Source: Gammaproteobacteria bacterium (GTDB lineage: Bacteria > Pseudomonadota > Gammaproteobacteria > Steroidobacterales > Woeseiaceae). From it: 34,963 bases of DNA. Made by a program: the position numbers and the translations under genes. The DNA lies in contig JAHEFG010000015.1 in NCBI GenBank assembly GCA_024640305.1, positions 1 to 34,963 on the forward strand, given 5' to 3'. Within the stretch, counting starts at the first letter, position 1; each line of letters starts with the position of its first letter. Under the pieces are notes generated by a model, which did not search any database, had not been told where the DNA came from, and saw nothing but the letters and a program-made list of their open reading frames with translations. Positions 23,319 through 31,343 of the stretch are shown here, piece after piece.

Positions 23319-25172
23319 TTGCAGGGGGCTCACCTCTTCCTTTGGCTCATGTTACTGGCAACCCGGTCTTTCGCGGCGGACGCGATCAATGTCGAGTTAC
23401 CACGTATAGGGCTGGCCGAGGTGCCGATGGAGGTCGTCGTTACCGGGGCCACCGGTGGTGCGACGGTCGCGATGGCGTTTTCGGGTATCGACTACACGGT
23501 CACCGCGGATAGTGGCGGTCGTGCCGTTTTCCCTGACCTGTCGACGGCCGCGGTCGGCACAGCCGCGATCGAAGTTTCTGCCGGCGGACAAACGGCATCG
23601 GCTGAGCTTCGTATACTGCCGGGCTGGGTTTCCGTATTGCCGGCATTTCTCGCAATATTTGTCGCTTTGGTAATACGTAATGTTGTTCCCGCACTCCTGC
23701 TTGGCTTGTGGTTGGGTGCAACCACGCTTATCGGCTTCTCGGCGTTTGGCGCTGGTAAAGGATTTCTGGACGTCTTTGCCGTTTTTGTCGTCGGAGCGAT
23801 TAACGATTCCGGGCGCGTTGCCATCATCGTATTCACGATGATGATCGGTGGCATGGTAGGCATCATTACCCGCAATGGCGGTATGGCCAGTATTGTCCGC
23901 GTCGTGGTCAGCAGGGCAAAGACCGCTATTGGTGGCCAGGTATCAGTTTGGTTAATGGGTCTCATGGTCTTTTTCGATGACTACGCCAACACACTGGTCG
24001 TCGGCAACACGGCACGGCCGATTACTGACCACCTGAATATTTCACGGGAAAAGCTTGCTTACATCGTTGATTCAACGGCAGCTCCCGTAGTCTGCCTGGC
24101 TCTCGTCACGACCTGGATAGGTTACCAGGTGAGCCTGATCGACCAGGCGATGCAAGGTATCGACGGGCTTGCCGGAACGACGGCCTATTCGCTATTTCTC
24201 AACTCGATCCCGTACAGTTTCTACCCGATACTTGCGATTGTGTTCGTACTGGCCGTGGCTGTTACAGGGCGTGACTTTGGGCCGATGTACAAGGCCGAAC
24301 TGCGTGCAAGGCAGGGCATGGTCGAGTCCGCAAGGGAAACTGACTTGCCAGCTGTTGATGGAGATGCTCTGGAGGTGAAGCCGGATGTACCGATGCGCCC
24401 GGTGAACGCCTTCCTGCCAATCATTGTCCTCGTCATTTCCTTGCTGGTGAGCATGTACGTTACGGGCGAGGGCGAATCACTCCGGGAGATTGTCGGGTCA
24501 TCGGATCCATACGTGGCGATGATCTGGGCGTCATCGCTGGCCGTGCTGGTCGCGGCGGCGTTGTCGATCGGACAGAGAATATTGTCGACGCACGAAACTG
24601 TCGACGCCTGGTATGGCGGCGCCAGGGCGACGCTGTTCGGCATGATAGTGCTGGTATTGGCGTGGTCGATGTCCGATGTAACTGCCGCACTGAATGCCAA
24701 GGAATACCTGATTTCGATTCTCGGCGATACACTGCCGCTTGAGTTTGTACCGGCCGTGGTGTTTGTACTCGCGGCGGTAACGGCATTTTCGACTGGTACG
24801 AGCTGGGGGACAATGGGTATCTTGCTGCCGTTGGTCTTGCCGCTCGCCTGGGCGGTTATGACGGTCAGCGGCGTGGCGGATGCGTCGGGCATGCATATTA
24901 TGAATTCGTCGATCGCCTGCGTCCTTGCAGGTGCTGTTTGGGGTGATCATTGCTCGCCGATCTCTGACACGACCGTACTGTCTTCCATAGCGAGTGGCTG
25001 TGATCATATCGAACACGTGCGAACGCAAATGCCATATGCGTTACTCGTCGGAGCAGTTGCCGTTGCCGTCGGCACCATTCCCGGCGGTTATGGCCTGTCG
25101 CCGTGGATCTCAATTATCGCCGGAGTAGCAATACTCGTCGGCGCCTTGCGTTACCTCGGTCGTAAGGCGTAA
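23319..25172 (+). CDS. NhaC-type antiporter/carrier with N-terminal signal and beta-domain
   Basis: This 617-residue membrane protein has an unusual front: a signal-like segment (LFLWLMLLATRSFA, then ADA), followed by about 75 residues of beta-rich, Ig-like sequence (roughly 21-95), before the first transport helix at ILPGWVSVLPAFLAIFVA. The rest is an NhaC/Na+:H+ antiporter-type permease with VFFDDYANTLVVG, the STAAPVVCLALVTTWIGY segment, and a late GTSWGTMGILLPLVLPL and GAVWGDHCSPISDTT. A TTG at 23319 is the first ordinary start in frame. It heads a tight operon of polyamine-degrading genes (4 bp to the next), so uptake or exchange of an amine coupled to sodium or protons is a reasonable inference. 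Plain Na+/H+ exchange is the alternative. Confidence 0.85.
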   Translation: MQGAHLFLWLMLLATRSFAADAINVELPRIGLAEVPMEVVVTGATGGATVAMAFSGIDYTVTADSGGRAVFPDLSTAAVGTAAIEVSAGGQTASAELRILPGWVSVLPAFLAIFVALVIRNVVPALLLGLWLGATTLIGFSAFGAGKGFLDVFAVFVVGAINDSGRVAIIVFTMMIGGMVGIITRNGGMASIVRVVVSRAKTAIGGQVSVWLMGLMVFFDDYANTLVVGNTARPITDHLNISREKLAYIVDSTAAPVVCLALVTTWIGYQVSLIDQAMQGIDGLAGTTAYSLFLNSIPYSFYPILAIVFVLAVAVTGRDFGPMYKAELRARQGMVESARETDLPAVDGDALEVKPDVPMRPVNAFLPIIVLVISLLVSMYVTGEGESLREIVGSSDPYVAMIWASSLAVLVAAALSIGQRILSTHETVDAWYGGARATLFGMIVLVLAWSMSDVTAALNAKEYLISILGDTLPLEFVPAVVFVLAAVTAFSTGTSWGTMGILLPLVLPLAWAVMTVSGVADASGMHIMNSSIACVLAGAVWGDHCSPISDTTVLSSIASGCDHIEHVRTQMPYALLVGAVAVAVGTIPGGYGLSPWISIIAGVAILVGALRYLGRKA

Positions 25173-25176
25173 CGTC

Positions 25177-25941
25177 ATGATAATGTGCCCCAAACCTGTA
25201 ATCGGCGTACCAGCGGATAGGCGACAGCTGGATCCTCATCCGTTTCACATGGTTGGCGAGAAATACCTCAAGGCTGTCATTGATGGTTCCGATGCAATAC
25301 CGCTGATAATTCCTGTATTAGCAGAACACCTGGATGTCGATGAGGTGCTCGGCAAGGTTGATGGCATACTCCTGACGGGCAGCCCGTCCAATGTCGAGCC
25401 GCATCGCTATGATGGCGAGCCCAGCGAGCCGGGCACCTTGCATGATGCCCACCGCGACGCAGTCACACTGCCACTGGCGCGTCGGGCACTTGATGCGGGC
25501 ATACCGCTGCTTGCCATTTGCCGCGGCTTCCAGGAACTCAACGTCGTGTTGGGTGGCACACTTCATCAAAAAGTGTACGAAGTGGCGGGATATCACAGCC
25601 ATCATGAAAACCCTGACGATCCCCTCGACGTTCAATACGGTCCGTCGCACGAGTTGAACCTGGTGCAAGGTGGCTTGTTGCACAGGCTCGCCGGGGAGGC
25701 TAGAGTAACAGTTAATTCCCTTCATAAACAGGGAGTTGCACGTCTCGCTCGCGGTGTGATTGTGGAAGCCATAGCGGACGATGGTCTGGTTGAGGCGTTC
25801 AGGGTTGACGAAGTGCCGGGTTTCGCACTTGCAGTACAATGGCACCCGGAGTGGCAGACCACACAAAACGATTTTTCCATGGCAATTTTCAAGGAATTTG
25901 GCGATGCGTGCAGACAGTACGCGAGCCAGCGACAGGTGTAG
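25177..25941 (+). CDS. puuD: Gamma-glutamyl-GABA hydrolase-type peptidase C26
   Basis: This 254-residue class I glutamine-amidotransferase-like hydrolase resembles PuuD, which frees GABA and glutamate from gamma-glutamyl-GABA in the cytoplasm. The opening KPVIGVPADRR, GILLTGSPSNVEPHRY, the nucleophile elbow LLAICRGFQELNVVLGGTLHQ (Cys in AICRG) and the histidine-glutamate pair in VQWHPEWQ are all present. The acidic loop DAHRDAVTLPLARRAL between them is the normal place for substrate contact. ATG starts at both codon 1 and codon 3 are possible. It is 4 bp after the NhaC-type gene and 1 bp before the next ligase, clearly in one operon. The assignment rests on strong motif and context agreement. 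Confidence 0.92.
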   Translation: MIMCPKPVIGVPADRRQLDPHPFHMVGEKYLKAVIDGSDAIPLIIPVLAEHLDVDEVLGKVDGILLTGSPSNVEPHRYDGEPSEPGTLHDAHRDAVTLPLARRALDAGIPLLAICRGFQELNVVLGGTLHQKVYEVAGYHSHHENPDDPLDVQYGPSHELNLVQGGLLHRLAGEARVTVNSLHKQGVARLARGVIVEAIADDGLVEAFRVDEVPGFALAVQWHPEWQTTQNDFSMAIFKEFGDACRQYASQRQV

Positions 25942-25942
25942 A

Positions 25943-27274
25943 GTGATAAAGGATGAAGTGTTTCAGCCTTGGCTGAAAGAAAGAAAAATAGAAGACGTAG
26001 AGGCTTTTGTGCCTGACATGGCGGGCTCTGCGCGTGGCAAGGTCTTGCCGGCCGACAAATTTGGCTCGAGCGTCATGAAAATTCCGGAGGCCATTTTTGG
26101 TCAAACGATTTCGGGAGACTACGTTACTAATAAACTGAATGTAGAAGACCGCGACATGATCTTGCGGCCCGATCCAAGCACGTTGCGGCCCGTCCCCTGG
26201 GCTTCGGACCCAGCGGCGTCGGTATTCGCCGACTGTTATCACAGCGACGGCAGGTTTGTTGATACGTCGCCGCGCACCGTGTTGCGCAATGTGCTTGGCA
26301 AATACGAAGCTCGTGGCTGGGTGCCGGTCGTTGCGCCTGAGGTTGAATTCTACCTGTTGAAACCGCACTCAGATTCGAACGCCGAAGCCGAGGCCCCCGA
26401 GGGTCGATTGGGCTGGACGGAAGGCGCCCGGCAGCCATACAGCATCGATGCGATGAATGATTTCGATCCGTTCATCAATGACCTGTACGCCTATTGCGAG
26501 GCGCAGGATATTCGTATCGATACCTTGTCGCAGGAGATGGGTCCGGCACAATTCGAGATCAACTTCCTGCACGGTAATGCGATTGAGCTGGCTGATCAGG
26601 TTTTCCTGTTCAAGCGCACGGTTCGCGAAGTTGCGATCGAGCATGAAATGCATGCTACGTTTCTCGCTAAACCGATGTCCGAAGAAGCGGGTAGTGCGCT
26701 GCACATTCACCAGAGCATTGTCGACAAAAGTGGCGAGAACGTTTTTTCGAACAAGGATGGTTCTGCGAGCGACCTGTTCTACGGCTTTCTTGGCGGATTG
26801 CAGACCTATATGCCCGAGGCGTTGCTGATTTTTGCGCCATACGTCAATTCGTACCGGCGTTTCCTGAGTCCATGGGCTTCGCCTGTCAACCTGGCCTGGG
26901 CTGTCGATAACCGCACCGTCGGGTTGCGTGTTCCGGAAGCTTCCCCAGAGAATCGTCGAATAGAAAACCGACTCGCGGGCTCAGATGTGAATCCTTACCT
27001 GGTGCTGGCAGCCACATTGGCATGCGGCTATCTGGGCATGGTGGAGGGGCAAAAGCCGACGGAGGCCACGGAAGGAAGCGCCTACAGCGATGAGTTTGAC
27101 TTGCACAGGCACATTTATTCGGCGCTGCAGGCCTTGAGCGAAAGTGAAGCAATGCGCAGTATCCTCGGCGACAACTTCGTCAGTTTGTATTGCGCAGTCA
27201 AAGAAGCCGAGTACCGCGAGTTTCAGGAAATAATAACGCCTTACGAACGCGAAATTTTGATGTTCAATGTTTGA
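25943..27274 (+). CDS. puuA: Gamma-glutamylpolyamine synthetase (PuuA family, copy 2)
   Basis: The preferred start is the GTG at 25943, just after the puuD stop and six bases after AGG, giving 443 residues; a longer frame from 25781 only reads through puuD. Glutamine synthetase signatures are complete: VPDMAGSARGKVLP, APEVEFYLL, EMGPAQFEINFLHG, KPMSEEAGSALHIHQSI, NSYRRFLSPWASPVNLAWAVDNRT and NRLAGSDVNPYLVLAATLACG. The enzyme family activates glutamate with ATP and joins it to an amine, here probably putrescine or a relative. It differs widely from copy 1, so they are not a recent duplication. It is third in the six-gene operon and its product would feed the oxidase, transaminase and hydrolase encoded around it. 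Confidence 0.92.
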   Translation: MIKDEVFQPWLKERKIEDVEAFVPDMAGSARGKVLPADKFGSSVMKIPEAIFGQTISGDYVTNKLNVEDRDMILRPDPSTLRPVPWASDPAASVFADCYHSDGRFVDTSPRTVLRNVLGKYEARGWVPVVAPEVEFYLLKPHSDSNAEAEAPEGRLGWTEGARQPYSIDAMNDFDPFINDLYAYCEAQDIRIDTLSQEMGPAQFEINFLHGNAIELADQVFLFKRTVREVAIEHEMHATFLAKPMSEEAGSALHIHQSIVDKSGENVFSNKDGSASDLFYGFLGGLQTYMPEALLIFAPYVNSYRRFLSPWASPVNLAWAVDNRTVGLRVPEASPENRRIENRLAGSDVNPYLVLAATLACGYLGMVEGQKPTEATEGSAYSDEFDLHRHIYSALQALSESEAMRSILGDNFVSLYCAVKEAEYREFQEIITPYEREILMFNV

Positions 27275-27284
27275 GGATATTTAA

Positions 27285-28658
27285 GTGGCAGCATCAAAAA
27301 AACACAGTGGTTCGAATTTGCAGAAACTGGACAAAGATCATCACCTGCACCCGTTCACAGACCATAAAGATCTGCACGCGAAGAAATCACGCATCATCAC
27401 TCATGCCGATGGTGTGTACATTTATGACGCAGACGGCAGAAAGATTCTGGATGGTATGTCTGGTCTTTGGTGCGTCAATGCAGGTTATGGTCGTGACGAA
27501 TTAGTAGATGCCGCCGCTGCGCAGATGCGCGAGCTGCCGTACTACAACAACTTTTTCCAGTGTGCTCATCCACCATCAATTGAACTTGCGGCATTGCTCA
27601 AGGAAGTCAGCCCGCCGCAATTTAACCGAGTATTTTTCGCCGGGTCTGGTTCAGAGTCCAACGATACGATAGTCCGCCTGGTGCGTCGTTATTGGGACTT
27701 GTTGGGTCAGCCCGAGCGCCACACAATCATAAGTCGTGAGAATGCGTATCACGGTTCTACTGTTGCTGCGGCCAGCCTCGGCGGCATGAAGCCCATGCAC
27801 CAGCAGGGCGGCCTGCCGATACCCGGCGTTGTTCATGTTGAGCAACCATACTGGTTTGGCAGTGACAGGACTTTGTCGCCGGACGAGTTTGGTTTGCTCG
27901 CGGCGAGGTCGCTGGAAGACAAGATCAATGAGCTGGGTGTCGACAAGGTCGCCGCTTTCATTGCTGAGCCTGTGCAGGGTGCGGGCGGCGTGATAATACC
28001 GCCGGATTCGTACTGGCCTGAGGTGCAACGAATCTGCGATGAGTACGGCATTCTCCTGATTTCGGACGAGGTAATTACAGGTTTTGGCCGTCTGGGAGAA
28101 TGGTTCGGTGCCGACTACTTTGGTATCAGGCCGGATTTGATGCCATTTGCCAAGGGAGTGACCTCCGGTTACCTGCCACTCGGCGGAGTCATGATCAGTG
28201 ACCGCATTGCCGATGTTCTCATCGACAAGGGTGGCGAGTTCTATCATGGCTACACCTACTCCGGTCATCCGGCAGCGTGCGCGGTGGCAATTGCCAATCT
28301 GAAGATCCTGCAACGCGAACATCTCATCGAGCGCATCAAGAATGATATCGGACCTTACCTGCAGGAAAGGTGGCTGAAACTTGAAGAGCATCCGCTTGTG
28401 GGCGAAGCGCGCATGGTTGGATTAATGGGTGCGCTTGAACTTGTCGAGAACAAAGAGCCACTGCAACGATTCGATGAGAAGCAGGGAGTCGGAACTATTT
28501 GCCGCGATTTTCTTGTCGACAATGGACTCGTCATGCGCGCTGTTGGCGATACGATCGTTGCGGCGCCGCCCTTTGTGCTATCGCACGAGGAAGCCGATGA
28601 GATGATCGAAATTACACGGCGTTGCCTGGATTTGACGCAGAAGGCAATCAATGGATAA
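27285..28658 (+). CDS. spuC: Class III aminotransferase, polyamine/putrescine-pyruvate type (SpuC-like)
   Basis: This 457-residue PLP enzyme belongs to the class III (omega) aminotransferases. HHLHPFTDHKDLHAKKSRI at the front and MSGLWCVNAGYGRDELV are typical of the SpuC/putrescine-pyruvate transaminase subgroup. The PLP lysine is Lys290 in MPFAKGVTSGYLPLGG, preceded by LLISDEVITGFGRLGEWFG with the cofactor-contacting Asp. The GTG start has GAGGAT seven bases upstream. It lies 10 bp after puuA and overlaps speB by 8 bp. It would deaminate putrescine, cadaverine or a glutamylated amine using pyruvate. The operon therefore seems to offer both a transaminase and an oxidase route. The exact substrate is not certain. 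Confidence 0.92.
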   Translation: MAASKKHSGSNLQKLDKDHHLHPFTDHKDLHAKKSRIITHADGVYIYDADGRKILDGMSGLWCVNAGYGRDELVDAAAAQMRELPYYNNFFQCAHPPSIELAALLKEVSPPQFNRVFFAGSGSESNDTIVRLVRRYWDLLGQPERHTIISRENAYHGSTVAAASLGGMKPMHQQGGLPIPGVVHVEQPYWFGSDRTLSPDEFGLLAARSLEDKINELGVDKVAAFIAEPVQGAGGVIIPPDSYWPEVQRICDEYGILLISDEVITGFGRLGEWFGADYFGIRPDLMPFAKGVTSGYLPLGGVMISDRIADVLIDKGGEFYHGYTYSGHPAACAVAIANLKILQREHLIERIKNDIGPYLQERWLKLEEHPLVGEARMVGLMGALELVENKEPLQRFDEKQGVGTICRDFLVDNGLVMRAVGDTIVAAPPFVLSHEEADEMIEITRRCLDLTQKAING

Positions 28659-29601
28659 GGACACTGGCGATCACGCCATTCTCCGTAAAGACCTGTATGG
28701 AACGACGCCTGAGCCGACCTACGCGGGTGCGACGTCTTTCATGCGTCGCAAGTACACGCGCGACCTCGAAGGAGTTGATGTCGTCGTAACCGGCGTGCCG
28801 CTGGATACGGCAACAACGAACCGACCGGGCGCCCGGTTCGGACCGCGCGCGGTACGGGCAGCATCGACCATCATGGCCTGGGAGAAACCCTACGGTATGG
28901 AGTTCGATCCTTTCGACAAACTCGCCGTTGTGGACTATGGCGATTGTTTTTTCGATTTCGGGCGACCACAGGAGGTGCCCGATGCGATCGAAGCTCATGC
29001 CACGAAAATCATCAGCCAGGGTCCGGCGTTGCTGGCGCTCGGCGGCGATCACTTCATTGCCTATCCGTTGTTGAAGGCGCACGCCAATAAATACGGCGCG
29101 CCATTATCCCTGATTCATTTCGACGCACACAGCGACACCTGGCCTGATACAGAAGATCGCGTCGATCATGGCACGATGTTTTTCCATGCGGCCAAAGACG
29201 GTATCGTCGATCCGGCCAGCTCAGTACAAATCGGGTTACGTACGACCAATAATGACACCCTCGGTTTCAATGTGCTCGATGCGCCATGGGTACATGAGAA
29301 TGGTATCGCCGCGGTTATCGAGAAGATCAAATCGGTTGTGGGCTCGAGGCCAGCCTATCTGACATTCGATATTGATTGCCTGGACCCGAGCTATGCACCG
29401 GGCACCGGTACGCCGGTTTGTGGTGGCCTCAGCAGCTACCAGGCGCTGGAAATACTGCGTGGGCTCGCCGGCATAAATCTCGTCGGTATGGATCTGGTCG
29501 AGGTCGCACCGGCCTACGATGTGGGTGAAATTACAGCGTTGGCCGGAGCCGCTTTGGCCATGGAGATGTTGTACCTGTATGCGAATCGTCCTGCCCGTTA
29601 A
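28651..29601 (+). CDS. speB: Agmatinase-family ureohydrolase
   Basis: This 316-residue protein is a ureohydrolase with both manganese sites: GGDHFIAYP (His), HFDAHSDTW (Asp, His, Asp) and FDIDCLDPSYAPGTGTP (Asp, Asp). Agmatinase would turn agmatine into putrescine plus urea, which fits an operon that glutamylates and oxidises amines. The N-terminal substrate loop reads NRPGARFGPRAVR, where classical agmatinases often have a SYRSG-type sequence, so guanidinobutyrate or another guanidino compound is also possible. Its ATG overlaps the end of the transaminase gene by 8 bp (ATGGATAA), indicating coupled translation. It has no urease or arginine decarboxylase neighbour in this window, so the agmatine would have to come from elsewhere or from uptake. 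Confidence 0.9.
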   Translation: MDKDTGDHAILRKDLYGTTPEPTYAGATSFMRRKYTRDLEGVDVVVTGVPLDTATTNRPGARFGPRAVRAASTIMAWEKPYGMEFDPFDKLAVVDYGDCFFDFGRPQEVPDAIEAHATKIISQGPALLALGGDHFIAYPLLKAHANKYGAPLSLIHFDAHSDTWPDTEDRVDHGTMFFHAAKDGIVDPASSVQIGLRTTNNDTLGFNVLDAPWVHENGIAAVIEKIKSVVGSRPAYLTFDIDCLDPSYAPGTGTPVCGGLSSYQALEILRGLAGINLVGMDLVEVAPAYDVGEITALAGAALAMEMLYLYANRPAR

Positions 29602-29618
29602 TTGCCGAGGATTTTTGT

Positions 29619-30899
29619 ATGCGTGATACCAATGAACACGCGCCGTCATACTATGCGGCGACGCGCAATCACAGCACAGACTACCCGACCTTGCATGGCG
29701 AGCAACACGCCGATGTCGTCGTTGTCGGTGGCGGATTCACTGGCGTATCGGCGGCACTTCACCTCGTTGAGCGTGGCTACAGCGTCGCACTGATTGAGGA
29801 GAACCGGATCGGGTGGGGTGCATCGGGGCGCAACGGTGGCCAGCTTATCGACGGTTTCGTCGAGATCGACAAGATCGAGAAGCGATTTGGGGCCGGTGCA
29901 GCCGACATAGCGCGACAGATGGGTCTCGAGTGTCGCGACATCGTTGTTGAAATCGTCAAGAAGCACTCGATCGACTGCGACCTCAAATTCGGTTATCTCG
30001 ACCTGGCCCTGTGCCAATCGGACATCGATTACTTCCATGAGACGATCGAGGAAAAACAACGCACCAATTATCCGCATGAATGTCATTTTGTGCCTAAAGC
30101 GGAGCTGCACGACTATATCGGTTCGGATATTTATTCTGGCGGGCTGGCCAACAGCGGCAATGGACATCTGCATCCACTCAATCTGTGCATCGGGGAGGCT
30201 CGGGCGGCGGCGGAGCTTGGGGCCAGGATATTTGAACAGTCGCGCGTAACCCGAATCAAACATGGCGAAAAACCCGTTATCGAAACAGCACAAGGGAGAA
30301 TTACTGCTGGCAATATAGTGCTTGCCGGCAATGCCTACCTGGGTCGCCTGGAGCCAAAGCTTCGTGGGGCAGCAATTCCCGCTGGCAGTTACATGATTGC
30401 CACGGAACCGTTGTCTGCCGACGTTGCTGCCGAGTTGCTACCGAAGGACATGGCGTGTTGTGACCAGCGATCGGTGCTCGACTATTTTCGCCTGTCATCA
30501 GACAAGCGCATGTTATTTGGTGGTTTCTGTAACTATTCAGGCCGCGACCCCAAGGATATCGGTGCGTCGCTGGGACCGAAAATGCACAAGGTATTTCCGC
30601 AGTTGAAAAATGCCCGTATCGATTTCGAGTGGGGTGGCAACATTGCCATCAGCGTAAACCGCATCCCGCAGCTCGGGCGGATACACGGCAACACCTACTA
30701 TGCGCAGGGATACTCAGGTCACGGTGTTGCCCCGACACATTTGGCGGGCAAGGTGCTGGCCGACATTATTGCCGGCGATTCGGAGCAGTTTGATGTCTTC
30801 TCAAAAGTGCGTCATCTGCGCCTGCCGGGCGGCAAGTTCTTCGCCAACCCGGCTCTCGCACTCGGCATGATGTACTACCGTCTAAAGGACCTTCTTTAG
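29619..30899 (+). CDS. puuB: FAD-dependent gamma-glutamylputrescine oxidase-like protein (PuuB type)
   Basis: This 426-residue DAO-fold flavoprotein has the dinucleotide motif ADVVVVGGGFTGVSAALHL (about 32-50), the acidic strand end ALIEENRIGWGASGRNGGQL, and the C-terminal YYAQGYSGHGVAPTHLAGK that covers the flavin. This pattern matches PuuB-type oxidases, which turn gamma-glutamylputrescine into an aldehyde with release of ammonia and H2O2. GAGGA sits seven bases before the ATG. It is the last gene of the operon, 17 bp after speB, and its stop overlaps the convergent thioredoxin gene by 18 bp. No PuuC-type aldehyde dehydrogenase is in the window, so that step must be encoded elsewhere. Confidence 0.92.
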   Translation: MRDTNEHAPSYYAATRNHSTDYPTLHGEQHADVVVVGGGFTGVSAALHLVERGYSVALIEENRIGWGASGRNGGQLIDGFVEIDKIEKRFGAGAADIARQMGLECRDIVVEIVKKHSIDCDLKFGYLDLALCQSDIDYFHETIEEKQRTNYPHECHFVPKAELHDYIGSDIYSGGLANSGNGHLHPLNLCIGEARAAAELGARIFEQSRVTRIKHGEKPVIETAQGRITAGNIVLAGNAYLGRLEPKLRGAAIPAGSYMIATEPLSADVAAELLPKDMACCDQRSVLDYFRLSSDKRMLFGGFCNYSGRDPKDIGASLGPKMHKVFPQLKNARIDFEWGGNIAISVNRIPQLGRIHGNTYYAQGYSGHGVAPTHLAGKVLADIIAGDSEQFDVFSKVRHLRLPGGKFFANPALALGMMYYRLKDLL

Positions 30900-31217
30900 A
30901 GCGGCATCATAGTCTGCTTTTGGCCGTACCCCGACAAAGGTATCGACGATCTGGCCTTTGTCGAACAGCATGACAGTCGGAATGGAACGTATCCCAAATT
31001 GCATGGCAATTTGCTGGTTTGAGTCAATATCAACTTTGGCAATTTTGGCCCGGCCTTCATAGTCTGCCGACAAGGATTCGACAATTGGTCCGAGCGCGCG
31101 GCACGGGGCACACCATTCGGCCCAGAAATCGACGAGCACCGGCTGATCGGATTTCAGCACTTCCTCAGCGAAGCTGGCGTCCGTGACGGGTATCAGATGT
31201 GTCGCTGTTTGGTTCAT
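30882..31217 (-). CDS. trxA: Thioredoxin
   Basis: This 111-residue protein is a single thioredoxin domain of normal length. The active site is W35-CAPC-R rather than the commoner WCGPC, a variant also seen in genuine thioredoxins. The opposite cis-proline (RSIPTVMLF) and the buried Asp-containing strand (PVLVDFWAEW) are kept. It has no signal peptide, so it is cytoplasmic and serves as a protein-disulfide reductant. A strong AGGAGAT precedes the ATG by five to six bases. Its 3' end overlaps puuB by 18 bp on the opposite strand. The gene is divergent from xdhC. Confidence 0.95.
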   Translation of the reverse strand: MNQTATHLIPVTDASFAEEVLKSDQPVLVDFWAEWCAPCRALGPIVESLSADYEGRAKIAKVDIDSNQQIAMQFGIRSIPTVMLFDKGQIVDTFVGVRPKADYDAALKKVL

Positions 31218-31280
31218 AATCTATCTCCTAATCACTAGAGAGACGATGTGGGATTCGTCTGGCGATATTCAAGCGCAAGA

Positions 31281-31308
31281 GTGACATTGGTGCAACGTTT
31301 CTTAGAAT
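31281..31308 (+). promoter_or_regulatory. Candidate sigma70 promoter of the xdhC-family gene
   Basis: GTGACA (31281-31286) and TAGAAT (31303-31308) are 16 bp apart and each matches the consensus at five of six bases. The likely start point is near 31315, leaving a leader of about 30 bases with AGGG six bases before the GTG start codon. This is the clearest promoter found in the window. Confidence 0.5.
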
Positions 31309-31343
31309 GATCTGAAATACAGGTATTCCTAATAGGGCTGGAT

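Noticed and set aside
30882..31217. Thioredoxin with a defective active site
   Set aside because: CAPC instead of CGPC keeps both cysteines and the cis-proline and occurs in functional thioredoxins.
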